From assembly GCA_022769545.1 (NCBI GenBank), contig JALEJS010000013.1, forward strand, positions 124,001 to 188,000: a stretch of DNA of 64,000 nucleotides. The letters run 5' to 3'. Of the stretch, positions 36,576 through 46,093 are shown one piece after another. Made by a program: the position numbers and the translations under genes. A model generated the notes under the pieces. It saw nothing but the letters and a program-made list of their open reading frames with translations, ran no database searches and was not told the origin of the DNA. Within the stretch, counting starts at the first letter, position 1, and every line of letters starts with the position of its first letter. This DNA comes from Blautia sp. (GTDB lineage: Bacteria > Bacillota > Clostridia > Lachnospirales > Lachnospiraceae).

Positions 36576-36604
36576 AAAAACAGCCATGAGAAACCTCATG
36601 GCTG
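36576..36604 (-). terminator. Terminator after the ParA/small-protein unit
   Basis: CAGCCATGAG (36581-36590) pairs with CTCATGGCTG (36595-36604) around AAAC; on the minus strand TTTTTGGG follows. It closes the ParA operon before ogt. Confidence 0.82.
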
Positions 36605-36661
36605 CCTGGTATCAGTCTTTACCTGTTTTGACATCTGCATCGCAGACATCCGTATCACGAT

Positions 36662-36835
36662 CTACAGAAGATATGTGGGAAGGTCATCTTTCAGACGTAT
36701 GATTTTATTTTCCCCTGTCACTTCCACATTCGTCGCAATTACGGATTTTTTTACCGCAGGAGCTGTCTTTTTTGCCGGCTTTTTGGCTGCTCCCGTACCT
36801 GCTGCACGTCTGATACTTTCTTTACCTACTGACAC
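36662..36835 (-). CDS. Small Lys/Ala-rich partner of ParA
   Basis: 57 codons from a GTG at 36835, with AGGAGG 9 bases upstream, to a TAG at 36662. It overlaps the parA 3' end by 14 bases. The protein begins SVGKESIRRAAGTGAAKKPA, has a run of Lys/Ala/Pro, and ends with VTGENKIIRLKDDLPTYLL. The N-terminal basic helix followed by a disordered linker resembles the short peptides by which ParB-like partners activate ParA ATPases. That reading is inference; I know no named family. Confidence 0.68.
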   Translation of the reverse strand: MSVGKESIRRAAGTGAAKKPAKKTAPAVKKSVIATNVEVTGENKIIRLKDDLPTYLL

Positions 36836-37613
36836 GTCTCATTACCTCCTCTGCCAATGCAGTGTACTCTTTTGCACTTCTGCTGCTTTTTTTATATTCG
36901 ACTACCGGTGCACTGTTATCCTGTGCCCATTCAATGGAGCTGTCCACCCGTATGAACGAATCAAACAGATAAATATCCGACATTTCCCTCAGAGATTCCA
37001 GTGTCTGTTTGAAATAGCTCTTACGCATATCCACCTTGGTAAGAACGATTCCCAGCACTTCCAGATTTCCCGCGATCTGCTTCACCTCATCCAGAAAATC
37101 AAACATATTGGCCAGACCAAACATTCCCCATGGACTTGCCTCCACCGGGATCAGCACAAGGTCCGACGCACACAGAATATTCATCACCCAGCCTCCCAGT
37201 GTAGGCGGTGCATCAATCAGAATATAATCATAAACTTCCGAGTCTTTTATCTTCTGCAGACATTTTCGAAGAATAAATTCCCGCTGCCATTTGGTAAACA
37301 GCTCATACTCGATCGAACTCATCAACGTGGAGGAGGGAATCAGATCCAGATTTTCATATGACGTATGCACAATATAACCGGTCAGATCCTTCTGTTTCCC
37401 GATGGCATAATACAGATTATCCTCGCCGGACGCCTTCTCGAGAACCCATTCCTCAGAAAAGAAGGACAATGACAGGTTCAGCTGCATATCTCCATCGATC
37501 ATCAGCACTTTTTTCTGGGCCTGTGCCATAGCCGCACCCAGGTTGGAACAGGTTGTGGATTTCCCGCTTCCACCCTTGTTGTTGGTAAAACAGATCACCT
37601 TTGTCTTGCTCAT
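36822..37613 (-). CDS. Orphan ParA/MinD family ATPase
   Basis: 263 residues. Deviant Walker A is KGGSGKSTT (about 14-22), the switch I region has VLMIDGDMQ, and Walker B is YILIDAPPTLGG. No helix-turn-helix or ParB gene is nearby, which argues against chromosome or plasmid segregation. Such orphan ParAs may position cargo in the cell. It overlaps a 57-codon gene at its 3' end that is probably its partner. Confidence 0.88.
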   Translation of the reverse strand: MSKTKVICFTNNKGGSGKSTTCSNLGAAMAQAQKKVLMIDGDMQLNLSLSFFSEEWVLEKASGEDNLYYAIGKQKDLTGYIVHTSYENLDLIPSSTLMSSIEYELFTKWQREFILRKCLQKIKDSEVYDYILIDAPPTLGGWVMNILCASDLVLIPVEASPWGMFGLANMFDFLDEVKQIAGNLEVLGIVLTKVDMRKSYFKQTLESLREMSDIYLFDSFIRVDSSIEWAQDNSAPVVEYKKSSRSAKEYTALAEEVMRRVSR

Positions 37614-37714
37614 GGGGACACCTCCCGGACTTTCTCTCGTACTGCTTTTATTATACGTGTTTTTTCGAGGTTTTTCAATACATGGCTGCGATTTGAAGCG
37701 CGATGACTGTAACT

Positions 37715-38923
37715 CTACATCCGGTATACCAGCTCTTTCAGAATTTCCACTGCCTGATCCATCTGCTCGGCAACTGCATGCTCATATGGACCATGGTAGG
37801 CATAACCGCCGGTTCCCAGATTCGGACAGGGCAGTCCCCGGAAGGAAAGCTGTGACCCGTCTGTGCCTCCGCGGACAGGCTCTGTGACTGGTGTCAGTCC
37901 CACAGCAGCTGCCGCATCTTTTGCCATCTGAATCACCTCCGGACAATCCTTCAGGACCTCCGCCATATTCCGGTATTCATCCCAGATGGTCAGCTTTGCC
38001 GTTCCCTCTCCGTATTTTTCATTGATCCGCTTCTCTATCTCTTCCATCTGCTCCTTACGGCGGGCAAATTTCCCGGCGTCATGATCACGGATAATATAAT
38101 CCAGTCCTGCCCGGGAAACATTTCCCTCCATGGAACACAGATGGAAAAAGCCCTGATAGCCTTCCGTCTTCGCCGGTATCTCATCCTCCGGAAGCATATG
38201 GATGATCTCTGCCGCCACCAGCGAAGCATTGATCATCACATCCTTCGCACTGCCCGGATGTGTCTCAAATCCCCGGATCTCCCATTTTGCTCCTGCCGCA
38301 TGAAACGTCTCATACTCAATCACTTCCGGTGCAGAACCATCCACCGTATAGGCGAACTTCGCGCCAAACCGTTCCAGATCCAGCAGTGCAGCTCCATGTC
38401 CGGTCTCCTCATCCGGTGTAAAGCAGATACAGATCTCCCCGTGAGGCTGCTCGGATGCCAGAACCTGTTCGCACATGGTCATGATTTCCGCAACACCGGC
38501 TTTGTCATCTGCGCCGAGAATCGTCGTGCCGTCTGTCGTGATCAGGGTTTTTCCTTTCATTTCCCGCAGATGCGGAAATTTTTCCGGAGTCAGAACCCTT
38601 CCGCTGTCTCCCAGCACGACAGATTCTCCGTCGTAATCCCGAATAATCTGCGGCTTTACCGGATGAGCCGGAAACTCACTCACAGTATCCAGATGAGCAA
38701 TAAACCCAAATGGCGTACGGCCCTCCACACCCTTTGCGGGAATCTTCCCATAGACATAGGCATGTTCATCTACCGCAACCTGTGAAAGGCCGAGCTGCTT
38801 CATCTCCTCTGCCAGTGCCTCCGCCAGCACTCTCTGTCCCTCTGTCGTCGGTGTCTTTTCCACCGTTTCGTCACTTGCGGTATCGTAAGTAATATAATTC
38901 AGCAAACGCTCATATGCTCTCAT
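37715..38923 (-). CDS. pepT: Peptidase T (tripeptide aminopeptidase)
   Basis: 402 residues, typical length. M20 zinc residues are seen in GFIAHLDTVSEFP, LGADDKAGVAEIM and CFTPDEETGHG, and the C-terminal part has EPVRGGTDGSQLSFRGLPCPNLGTGG. It removes the N-terminal residue of tripeptides in the cytoplasm. The gene stands between the ParA unit and a HAD gene, with no sign of functional coupling. Confidence 0.96.
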   Translation of the reverse strand: MRAYERLLNYITYDTASDETVEKTPTTEGQRVLAEALAEEMKQLGLSQVAVDEHAYVYGKIPAKGVEGRTPFGFIAHLDTVSEFPAHPVKPQIIRDYDGESVVLGDSGRVLTPEKFPHLREMKGKTLITTDGTTILGADDKAGVAEIMTMCEQVLASEQPHGEICICFTPDEETGHGAALLDLERFGAKFAYTVDGSAPEVIEYETFHAAGAKWEIRGFETHPGSAKDVMINASLVAAEIIHMLPEDEIPAKTEGYQGFFHLCSMEGNVSRAGLDYIIRDHDAGKFARRKEQMEEIEKRINEKYGEGTAKLTIWDEYRNMAEVLKDCPEVIQMAKDAAAAVGLTPVTEPVRGGTDGSQLSFRGLPCPNLGTGGYAYHGPYEHAVAEQMDQAVEILKELVYRM

Positions 38924-38988
38924 ATTTCTCTCCTGCCTCTCTCAGAAATTCCCGGACCTCATCCAGCCGGGCTGCAAATACAAAATAT

Positions 38989-39810
38989 CTATTTTACCCC
39001 CAGTTTCTCCAGCTCCTTCGCCGCCTGCTTCATGCTGAAAAACTGTATGGCATGAAGTCCGGCCGCTCTGGCTCCCTCACAGTTTTCTGCACGGTCATCC
39101 AGAAATACCGTTTCCTTTCCGTCAATTCCGCACTGCTCCATCAGTGTTTCATATATCTCACGTTCCGGCTTCAGAAGCTTCACATCACAGGAAAAAACCG
39201 TCCCGTCCATATAAGGAAGAAATTCCATTCTGTCTATAGTCTGCTGCCGCATATATTCACTGTAATTGGAAAGAATGTACAGGTGATATCCTCTTTCTTT
39301 CAGATATTTCACCCAGGTAACGGCATAATCCATCAGCGATATGGTTTCCCCGCTTCTTCGCATCACTTCCCGGATGTCTTTTTCATATTCCGGCGCAAGA
39401 GAAACCATCTGGTTTACATATTCCGGCTCCGTCAGACATCCCCGGTCTCTCTGATCCCACACCGGTCCCCGGAAAACCGCATCTGCAATTTTCTCATATT
39501 TTTCTTCCGGAAATCCATAGCTTTTCAGATATCCTTCCCAGTCAAACCGCATCAGCACCTGTCCGATGTCAAATACCACATTCTTAATTTCACCGGACGG
39601 GCGGGATGCCGTTCGCCTGTCCAGAACCCGATACACAAGCATCATCAGATATGCGAAGCATGGTATCAGAATCACTGCCCCTACCGAAGCCCGGAACCAT
39701 GCCTGGGAATCCTCTCCGTTCCCCAGTGCAAATATCATGGGAAGAATAAATAATATCAGCAGCAGGATCACACCTGCTATGGCTGCTGTCCTCTTCATAT
39801 TCTTTTTCAT
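38989..39810 (-). CDS. Membrane-anchored HAD-family hydrolase
   Basis: 273 residues. Two membrane segments (about 9-30 and 40-60) precede a HAD domain with motif I VVFDIGQVLM, motif II LSNYS and motif IV FLDDRAEN. The nucleophile Asp is kept, but the usual second Asp of DxD is Gly (DIG), so phosphatase chemistry may differ or use a different acid. HAD domains of this type (YihX-like) normally lack the membrane part. The substrate is unknown. Confidence 0.83.
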   Translation of the reverse strand: MKKNMKRTAAIAGVILLLILFILPMIFALGNGEDSQAWFRASVGAVILIPCFAYLMMLVYRVLDRRTASRPSGEIKNVVFDIGQVLMRFDWEGYLKSYGFPEEKYEKIADAVFRGPVWDQRDRGCLTEPEYVNQMVSLAPEYEKDIREVMRRSGETISLMDYAVTWVKYLKERGYHLYILSNYSEYMRQQTIDRMEFLPYMDGTVFSCDVKLLKPEREIYETLMEQCGIDGKETVFLDDRAENCEGARAAGLHAIQFFSMKQAAKELEKLGVK

Positions 39811-39866
39811 TTTTCAATTCCCCTCACATCAAAGCACGCCGGAGAATCCTCCCCGGCGCATCATGG

Positions 39867-41147
39867 TTATCTGTTTCTGTAAATGATATCGTTTCTTCCC
39901 GGTCCGTTGGAAACCATGGTGATCGGGAATCCGATTTTTTCTTCGATGAACTCCACATATTTCCGGCAGTTTTCCGGAAGTTCCTCGTATTTTCTGATTC
40001 CGCGGATATCGCATTTCCAGCCCGGAAGTACTTCCAGAACCGGTTTTGCTTTTTCCAGAAGCGCTGTTGTGGGGAAGTCTGTGGTGATCTTTCCGTCGAT
40101 CTCATATCCGGTACATACCGGGATCTCATCCAGATACCCCAGTACATCCAGAACGGTAAAGGCCACATCGGTTGTTCCCTGAATACGGCAGCCATATTTG
40201 GATGCCACACAGTCAAACCATCCCATACGTCTCGGACGGCCGGTCGTCGCACCGTACTCTCCTCCATCTCCGCCGCGTCTTCTCAGCTCATCTGCCTCAT
40301 CTCCGAAAATCTCGGAAACAAACGCGCCGGCTCCCACAGCACTGGAGTATGCTTTGCATACCGTAATGATCTGCTTGATTTCATAAGGCGGAACACCTGC
40401 ACCGATCGCTCCGTATGCTGCAAGCGTGGAAGAAGAGGTAACCATCGGATAGATTCCGTGATCCGGATCCTTCAATGATCCCAGCTGGCCCTCCAGAAGG
40501 ATTTCCTTTCCTTCCTGAAGTGCGTTCCACAGATACAGAGACACATCTCCCACATAAGGCTCCACCATCTTTTTATATTCCATCAGCTCTGCATAAATCT
40601 CATCCGGATTCAGAAGCGGTTTATGATAGAGATGCTCCAGCGTAACATTTTTCATCTCGCAGACACGCTCTACCTTTTCCTTCAGGGATTCCTCATCGAA
40701 AAGCTCGCTTACCTGGAAGCCGATCTTTGCGTATTTGTCAGAGTAAAACGGAGCAATACCGGATTTTGTGGAACCAAAGGATTTTCCGCCCAGGCGCTCT
40801 TCCTCATACTGATCAAACAGAATGTGATATGGCATTACCATCTGTGCTCTGTCGGAAATCATGATCTTCGGAGCCGGAACGCCTCTGGATACAACTTCAT
40901 TATACTCCTTAAAGAATACAGGAATGTTCAGCGCCACTCCGTTTCCGATAATACTGGTGGTATGATCATAAAAAACACCGGAAGGAAGAGTATGAAGCGC
41001 AAATTTACCATAGTCATTTACAATCGTATGACCGGCATTCGCCCCTCCCTGAAAACGGACAATGATATCGGCCTCCTGTGCCATCATATCGGTAATCTTG
41101 CCCTTACCTTCATCTCCCCAGTTTGCTCCAACAATTGCTTTTACCAT
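39867..41147 (-). CDS. purA: Adenylosuccinate synthetase
   Basis: 426 residues. It joins IMP and aspartate using GTP, in AMP synthesis. The P-loop-like GANWGDEGKGKITD and the IMP loop FQGGANAGHTIV, followed by GVPPYEIKQI, are clear. AGGAGG precedes the ATG. purB, the next step, lies 2.7 kb upstream on the same strand, separated by the DUF2207/LemA pair. A GC-rich stem with no T-run follows the gene. Confidence 0.97.
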   Translation of the reverse strand: MVKAIVGANWGDEGKGKITDMMAQEADIIVRFQGGANAGHTIVNDYGKFALHTLPSGVFYDHTTSIIGNGVALNIPVFFKEYNEVVSRGVPAPKIMISDRAQMVMPYHILFDQYEEERLGGKSFGSTKSGIAPFYSDKYAKIGFQVSELFDEESLKEKVERVCEMKNVTLEHLYHKPLLNPDEIYAELMEYKKMVEPYVGDVSLYLWNALQEGKEILLEGQLGSLKDPDHGIYPMVTSSSTLAAYGAIGAGVPPYEIKQIITVCKAYSSAVGAGAFVSEIFGDEADELRRRGGDGGEYGATTGRPRRMGWFDCVASKYGCRIQGTTDVAFTVLDVLGYLDEIPVCTGYEIDGKITTDFPTTALLEKAKPVLEVLPGWKCDIRGIRKYEELPENCRKYVEFIEEKIGFPITMVSNGPGRNDIIYRNR

Positions 41148-41238
41148 AACACGTTTCCTCCTGTGCCTATTTGTTTCAAAACGGACATGTCTGCCAGCGC
41201 AGACATCACCATAATTTTAAATCGATTGCTGTAAATCC

Positions 41239-43212
41239 TTACCAGCTTCCGCCGCCTCCGCCGCCGAAGCCGCCTCCGGAAAAGCCACCGCCTCCGGAAA
41301 AACCTCCCCCTCCGGAAAAGCCGCCTCCGCTGCTTCCGGAGGACTTCGGCGGTTCCGAAACCGTCAGGGTTGTCGAGATTTTATCCATGCTGCCCATCAG
41401 GCAGTGATGGAAATGATAATAATTCCATCCATAAATACTGTCTCCATATCCAGTATACCACTCAGGTGCCGGGATTGCCAGTCCTTCCAGCTTTTTCCCG
41501 AAAATATCTGACAGACCGAAAACATACGTATACGGCAGGATATGGTAAAACCATTCCGGATTGTCCTCTGCGAGGACCTTCAGTCGATCCAGCTCCGCTG
41601 TCTGGATAAAATCCCGGAGTCCTGTCAGTCTTCCCATCCATTCCACGCACTGCGCCGTTCTCTTTTTCATAAAGCCGCTCAGCACCACACCCGCTACAGA
41701 CGCAGCTGCCATTGCCGCAAGTGCCGGAAGAAAGCGGAACACTTCCCCCTGCCATACCTGCACCAGATAGCTTCCTGCCATGGTTCCCACGGAAAGCATG
41801 GCCAGCCCGAGTCCCAGCGCCGCCATAGCCGTTCTGTGACGATCCGATCTGGCATACCAGCGATCCACCACATGATTAAAGATCAGTATAGCGGCAGCAA
41901 GCAGAACCACATCTACCACATAAAGAATCAGCCTTGGTGTGCTTAATTTTGTATAGACAGACAGAATCCCCAGAAACAGACACATGGGCACCACCGTCAG
42001 TATACTGCTGACCACTCTGGCCGCTTTCGATGTTCCTGAGTAGATTCCGCCCTTATTTTTGTAATACTTCCGGATCAGTTCTCCGGATGCCTGTATGGTA
42101 TCTGTACATTTATATTTCAGTGATTCCAGACTCTGGCTTTTGCTCTTCAGCAGTTTCCGATAGAGAATCTGCTGATACCTGGGCGCATCTGCCGGAAGCG
42201 TCTTATCTGTTCTGCACAGATAAATCTTTCCGTCCTGTTCCTCCCGGATGGTCAGATAGCCTTTATCCGCCCAGTATATGATCAGAGAAAGTACATCTTT
42301 CGCATCCACTGTACCATCGATAATATATCCCACTGCCGCGCTGTCAATCCCCTCCGGCGGCTGGTACTGTATGGAGGGAATACTCTCCCTGTCACGGCCG
42401 AAAAGCAGAAACAGTACTATGATCAGAACCAGTATCAGAAGCGAAACTGCAGTCACTGCTGCCCCCACCTTCGGGATAGTATGTGTAATACTGAAATATC
42501 CGTCTCCCAGCGGGGCAAACAGCGTCACGCCGCTGAGAAACTCCATATCCTCTTTCAGGACACCGTTCAGTGTGTTTTCACTCCAGGTCAGTTCCAGATG
42601 TTCCGAGGCATTCTCTGTGGAACCATAGCTGCCCATATACAGCCGGATACCGCTCTTGTCAAATTCCTTCGGAAATGTAAAGCTGAAACGGCTGCCTGCC
42701 GGAATCTCATTCTGCCAGCATATGGGAAACAGATTGAAATACGCATAATTAAAATCATCCTGCTGAAACTGCGGTGTGATGCGGTACTGCAGCTTGTACT
42801 GCTGCGGTCCGTAGACCGTCTCATACTCACTTCCCAGACGTATCACAAAATATCCGTCTGATTCTTCTGTCTGAGCCGGAACACTGGAGCCAAGCAACTC
42901 CACCTTTGCATAATACGGCACACGGACCGTTTCACCATTTGCATTATATGCCTCTGTGTAGCCCTTCTGCGGAATGTAACGGTAAATCCCGTGGCGCGTC
43001 GTGTTCATGGTCACATCGATCGTCTCCGTCACCAGATAGCTGTTCTCATCGGAAAGCTGTACATCTGTCTGAAAACAGTCTGTGGTCATATTGTAATCAT
43101 ATTCCACCTCTGCGCTGACCGTATCCATTCCCTCAAAAAGGCTGCATCCCACACCGGCCAGCAGTACCATGACCCAGATCAGAATATTTGAAACGATTAA
43201 ACTTTTTTTCAT
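41239..43212 (-). CDS. DUF2207 membrane protein with glycine-rich tail
   Basis: 657 residues: signal or anchor helix at the N-terminus, an extracytoplasmic DUF2207 beta domain (TTDCFQTDVQLSDENSYLVT, then GIYRYIPQKG), further membrane segments in the middle, and a C-terminal GGGFSGGGGFSGGG repeat ending in SW. This family often neighbours LemA proteins, as here (55 bases upstream), and both are linked to envelope stress or surface maintenance without a proven role. An imperfect hairpin (ATGTCTG/CAGACAT, 41190-41210) follows the gene. Confidence 0.88.
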   Translation of the reverse strand: MKKSLIVSNILIWVMVLLAGVGCSLFEGMDTVSAEVEYDYNMTTDCFQTDVQLSDENSYLVTETIDVTMNTTRHGIYRYIPQKGYTEAYNANGETVRVPYYAKVELLGSSVPAQTEESDGYFVIRLGSEYETVYGPQQYKLQYRITPQFQQDDFNYAYFNLFPICWQNEIPAGSRFSFTFPKEFDKSGIRLYMGSYGSTENASEHLELTWSENTLNGVLKEDMEFLSGVTLFAPLGDGYFSITHTIPKVGAAVTAVSLLILVLIIVLFLLFGRDRESIPSIQYQPPEGIDSAAVGYIIDGTVDAKDVLSLIIYWADKGYLTIREEQDGKIYLCRTDKTLPADAPRYQQILYRKLLKSKSQSLESLKYKCTDTIQASGELIRKYYKNKGGIYSGTSKAARVVSSILTVVPMCLFLGILSVYTKLSTPRLILYVVDVVLLAAAILIFNHVVDRWYARSDRHRTAMAALGLGLAMLSVGTMAGSYLVQVWQGEVFRFLPALAAMAAASVAGVVLSGFMKKRTAQCVEWMGRLTGLRDFIQTAELDRLKVLAEDNPEWFYHILPYTYVFGLSDIFGKKLEGLAIPAPEWYTGYGDSIYGWNYYHFHHCLMGSMDKISTTLTVSEPPKSSGSSGGGFSGGGGFSGGGGFSGGGFGGGGGGSW

Positions 43213-43267
43213 AGGAATCCCCTGTTGCTTTTCCTTTATTTTATACCGTTCACATACTGCAAAATAA

Positions 43268-43822
43268 TCAGAAGGAAACCTTTACATTCTCACGTTCTTC
43301 TTCTGAATTCACCTCATAGAGCGGCTTTCTTCGGAAGCCGAAAAGATTTGCGAGAATGACGCCTGGAAACATTTCAACTTTTGTATTATATTTGTTTACA
43401 ACGCCGTTGTAATAGCGTCTGGAGCCTGCAATTTCCTCTTCCACTCTGGAAAGCTGGCCCATCAGCTCATTAAAATTCGTATTTGCCTTCAATTCCGGAT
43501 AGCCTTCTGCCACCGCATAAAGCGAGCGCAGCGCACCGTTCAGCGCACTGTCTCCTGCAATTCTCTGTTCTGCTGTGGTTGCTCCTGCCGCTTTGTTCCG
43601 CGCTGCGATCACAGCCTCCAGTGTCCCTCTCTCATGCTTTGCATAGCCCTTCACCGTTTCCACCAGATTCGGGATCAGATCGTATCTCTTTTTCAGAGAT
43701 ACGTCCATCGCAGAAAAGGCCTCTTCGCTTTTGTTGCGCAGACGTACAAATCCGTTGTAGGATGCTGCCATCCAGACTGCAAGGATAATGATAACTGCCA
43801 AAACAATACCCAAAACTGCCAT
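43268..43822 (-). CDS. LemA family protein
   Basis: 184 residues. One N-terminal membrane helix (VLGIVLAVIIILAVWMAA) with an outward N-terminus, followed by the LemA helical bundle: YNGFVRLRNKSEEAFSAMDV, KRYDLIPNLVETVKGY, and FPEL-like YPELKANTNF. The function is unsettled; a Listeria LemA homologue relates to antigen display. It is next to the DUF2207 gene in the same direction and probably forms a complex with it. Confidence 0.93.
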   Translation of the reverse strand: MAVLGIVLAVIIILAVWMAASYNGFVRLRNKSEEAFSAMDVSLKKRYDLIPNLVETVKGYAKHERGTLEAVIAARNKAAGATTAEQRIAGDSALNGALRSLYAVAEGYPELKANTNFNELMGQLSRVEEEIAGSRRYYNGVVNKYNTKVEMFPGVILANLFGFRRKPLYEVNSEEERENVKVSF

Positions 43823-43866
43823 ATTTACCTCCTTATCACTTCCGGCTCGTCCTTGCGGAATACCTG

Positions 43867-45300
43867 TCAGACATTGATTTCCGCTTTTACACCCAGAAGA
43901 TCTCTGTGTTCATCCAGAACCGGGCGAACCACATTTGCAAGAAATGCATCGGTCTGTTCTTTCGCACGGCCCACATATTTTGCAGGATCCATGGTCTTCT
44001 GCAGCTCTTCCAGCGTGAGGTTAAATGCCGGATCTGCGGCGATCAGTTCCAGAAGATTGTTGTCTTTTCCTTCCACCTTCACATTTTTGCCGGCTTCCAT
44101 GGAAAGCTCGCGGATACGCTCATGCAGTTCCTGACGGTCGCCGCCTGCCTTTACCGCATCCATCATGATATTCTCCGTTGCCATGAAAGGAAGCTCTGAC
44201 ATCAGACGCTTTTCGATTACCTTCGGATATACCACAAGCCCGTCCACCACATTCAGGCACAGATCCAGAATACCGTCCACGGCAAGGAAGCCCTCTGCGA
44301 CGGAAAGACGTTTGTTTGCAGAATCATCCAGCGTTCTCTCAAACCACTGTGTTGCCGAAGTGATCGCCGGATTGAGTGCATCGATCATCACATATCTGGA
44401 AAGAGATGCAATGCGCTCACTTCTCATCGGGTTTCTCTTATATGCCATTGCAGAAGAACCGATCTGTGACTTCTCGAAGGGCTCTTCCACTTCCTTCAGA
44501 TGCTGAAGAAGCCGGATATCATTGGACATTTTGTGTGCGCTTGCCGCAATGCCGGCAAGGATGTTCAGCACTCTTGTATCCACCTTGCGGGAATAGGTCT
44601 GTCCGGATACCGGATAGCATTCTTTAAAGCCCATTTTCTGTGCAATCATAGGATCGATTTTATCGATGGTTTCCTGATCCCCGTCAAACAGTTCCAGGAA
44701 GCTTGCCTGCGTTCCGGTCGTTCCCTTTGATCCCAGAAGCTTCATCGTGCCGAGCACATATTCCAGGTCCTCAAGATCCATCAGAAATTCCTGGGTCCAA
44801 AGCGTTGCTCTTTTTCCCACGGTGGTGGGCTGTGCCGGCTGGAAATGGGTAAATGCCAGCGTAGGCTGTGCCTTGTACTGTTCTGCAAAATCTGCCAGCT
44901 CCGCAATCACATTCACCAGTTTTTTGCGCACCAGTTTCAGAGCCTCTGTCATTATGATAATATCTGTGTTATCTCCTACGTAGCAGGAGGTTGCGCCCAG
45001 ATGAATGATTCCCTTGGCTTTCGGGCACTGCACACCATATGCATATACATGAGACATGACATCGTGACGTACCTGACGCTCCCGTTCCTTTGCCACATCA
45101 TAGTTGATGTCCTCTGCGTGCGCCTTCAGTTCATCGATCTGCTCCTGGGTAATGTTCAGCCCCAGTTCCTTTTCTGTTTCTGCAAGGGCGATCCAAAGCT
45201 TTCTCCAGGTGCGGAATTTCATATCCTGAGAGAAAATATACTGCATCTCTTTGCTTGCGTATCGTTCGGATAACGGACTTGTATATCTGTCTGTACTCAT
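43867..45300 (-). CDS. purB: Adenylosuccinate lyase
   Basis: 477 residues. The family signature SSAMAYKRNPMRSERI lies in the middle, with catalytic His in TSCYVGDNTD and TFVHFQP-like LAFTHFQPAQPTT regions. It cleaves SAICAR and adenylosuccinate. CAGGAGA precedes the ATG. It lies 44 bases upstream of lemA, so lemA, the DUF2207 gene and purA may be on the same transcript. Confidence 0.97.
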   Translation of the reverse strand: MSTDRYTSPLSERYASKEMQYIFSQDMKFRTWRKLWIALAETEKELGLNITQEQIDELKAHAEDINYDVAKERERQVRHDVMSHVYAYGVQCPKAKGIIHLGATSCYVGDNTDIIIMTEALKLVRKKLVNVIAELADFAEQYKAQPTLAFTHFQPAQPTTVGKRATLWTQEFLMDLEDLEYVLGTMKLLGSKGTTGTQASFLELFDGDQETIDKIDPMIAQKMGFKECYPVSGQTYSRKVDTRVLNILAGIAASAHKMSNDIRLLQHLKEVEEPFEKSQIGSSAMAYKRNPMRSERIASLSRYVMIDALNPAITSATQWFERTLDDSANKRLSVAEGFLAVDGILDLCLNVVDGLVVYPKVIEKRLMSELPFMATENIMMDAVKAGGDRQELHERIRELSMEAGKNVKVEGKDNNLLELIAADPAFNLTLEELQKTMDPAKYVGRAKEQTDAFLANVVRPVLDEHRDLLGVKAEINV

Positions 45301-45382
45301 CTTTGTTCTCCTGTTTTCTAAGATTTTGATTTGTGATCGTATACGATTGCATTATATAACATCATACTGTTAAAAACAAGAC

Positions 45383-46069
45383 TCAGTCCTGATGGAATTT
45401 CCCCAGGAATTCGCGTATCCGGCCATTGTCCGTATTGAAAATCTCATCCGGCGTTCCCTCCATGGCAATCACTCCCTGATCCATAAAAATAATGTGATCG
45501 GAAATATTCCGCGCAAAGGACATTTCGTGAGTCACGATCACCATCGTGATATGTTCTGCTGCCAGATCCCGGATTACTTTGAGGATCTCACCGGTGAGCT
45601 CGGGATCCAGCGCGGATGTCGGTTCATCAAAGAACAGAATCCTCGGGTTCATGCAAAGTGCTCTTGCAATGGATACTCTCTGCTGCTGTCCCCCGGAAAG
45701 CTGATAGGGGTACGCATGCTCCTTATCGGAAAGCCCCATCTTTGCCAGAAGCTCCTTTGCCTGAGCATACACCTCTGATTTTTTCCGTTTCTGAACCTTC
45801 AGCGGTGCATCCATAATATTCCGGATCACAGAATAATGAGGAAACAGATTAAAGTTCTGGAATACCAGCCCCACCTCTCCTGTTTTTATGATCTCTCCGG
45901 AATCCGGCTTCTCCAGCCCGGTGGCACAGCGCAGAATCGTGGATTTTCCGGAACCGGAGGGTCCGATAATGCTCAGTACCTGGCCTTCTTCCACAGAAAA
46001 AGAAATGTCCTTCAGGACCTTAAGGTCCCCAAAGCTTTTCCTGATATGCTTCATCTCAAATAATTTCAT
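45383..46069 (-). CDS. Polar amino-acid ABC transporter ATPase
   Basis: 228 residues, short GlnQ-type subunit. Walker A GPSGSGKST, signature LSGGQQQRVSIARAL, Walker B ILFFDEPTSALDP and the His switch VTHEM are intact. It drives uptake of an amino acid with the permease 24 bases upstream. The terminal gene of a three-gene operon. Confidence 0.95.
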   Translation of the reverse strand: MKLFEMKHIRKSFGDLKVLKDISFSVEEGQVLSIIGPSGSGKSTILRCATGLEKPDSGEIIKTGEVGLVFQNFNLFPHYSVIRNIMDAPLKVQKRKKSEVYAQAKELLAKMGLSDKEHAYPYQLSGGQQQRVSIARALCMNPRILFFDEPTSALDPELTGEILKVIRDLAAEHITMVIVTHEMSFARNISDHIIFMDQGVIAMEGTPDEIFNTDNGRIREFLGKFHQD

Positions 46070-46093
46070 GTTTTTTTCCTCTCCAGTGCACCG

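Noticed and set aside
36147-37361. 404-codon open frame on the plus strand
   Set aside because: It runs antisense across ogt, a terminator and parA, all of which have clear family motifs on the other strand.
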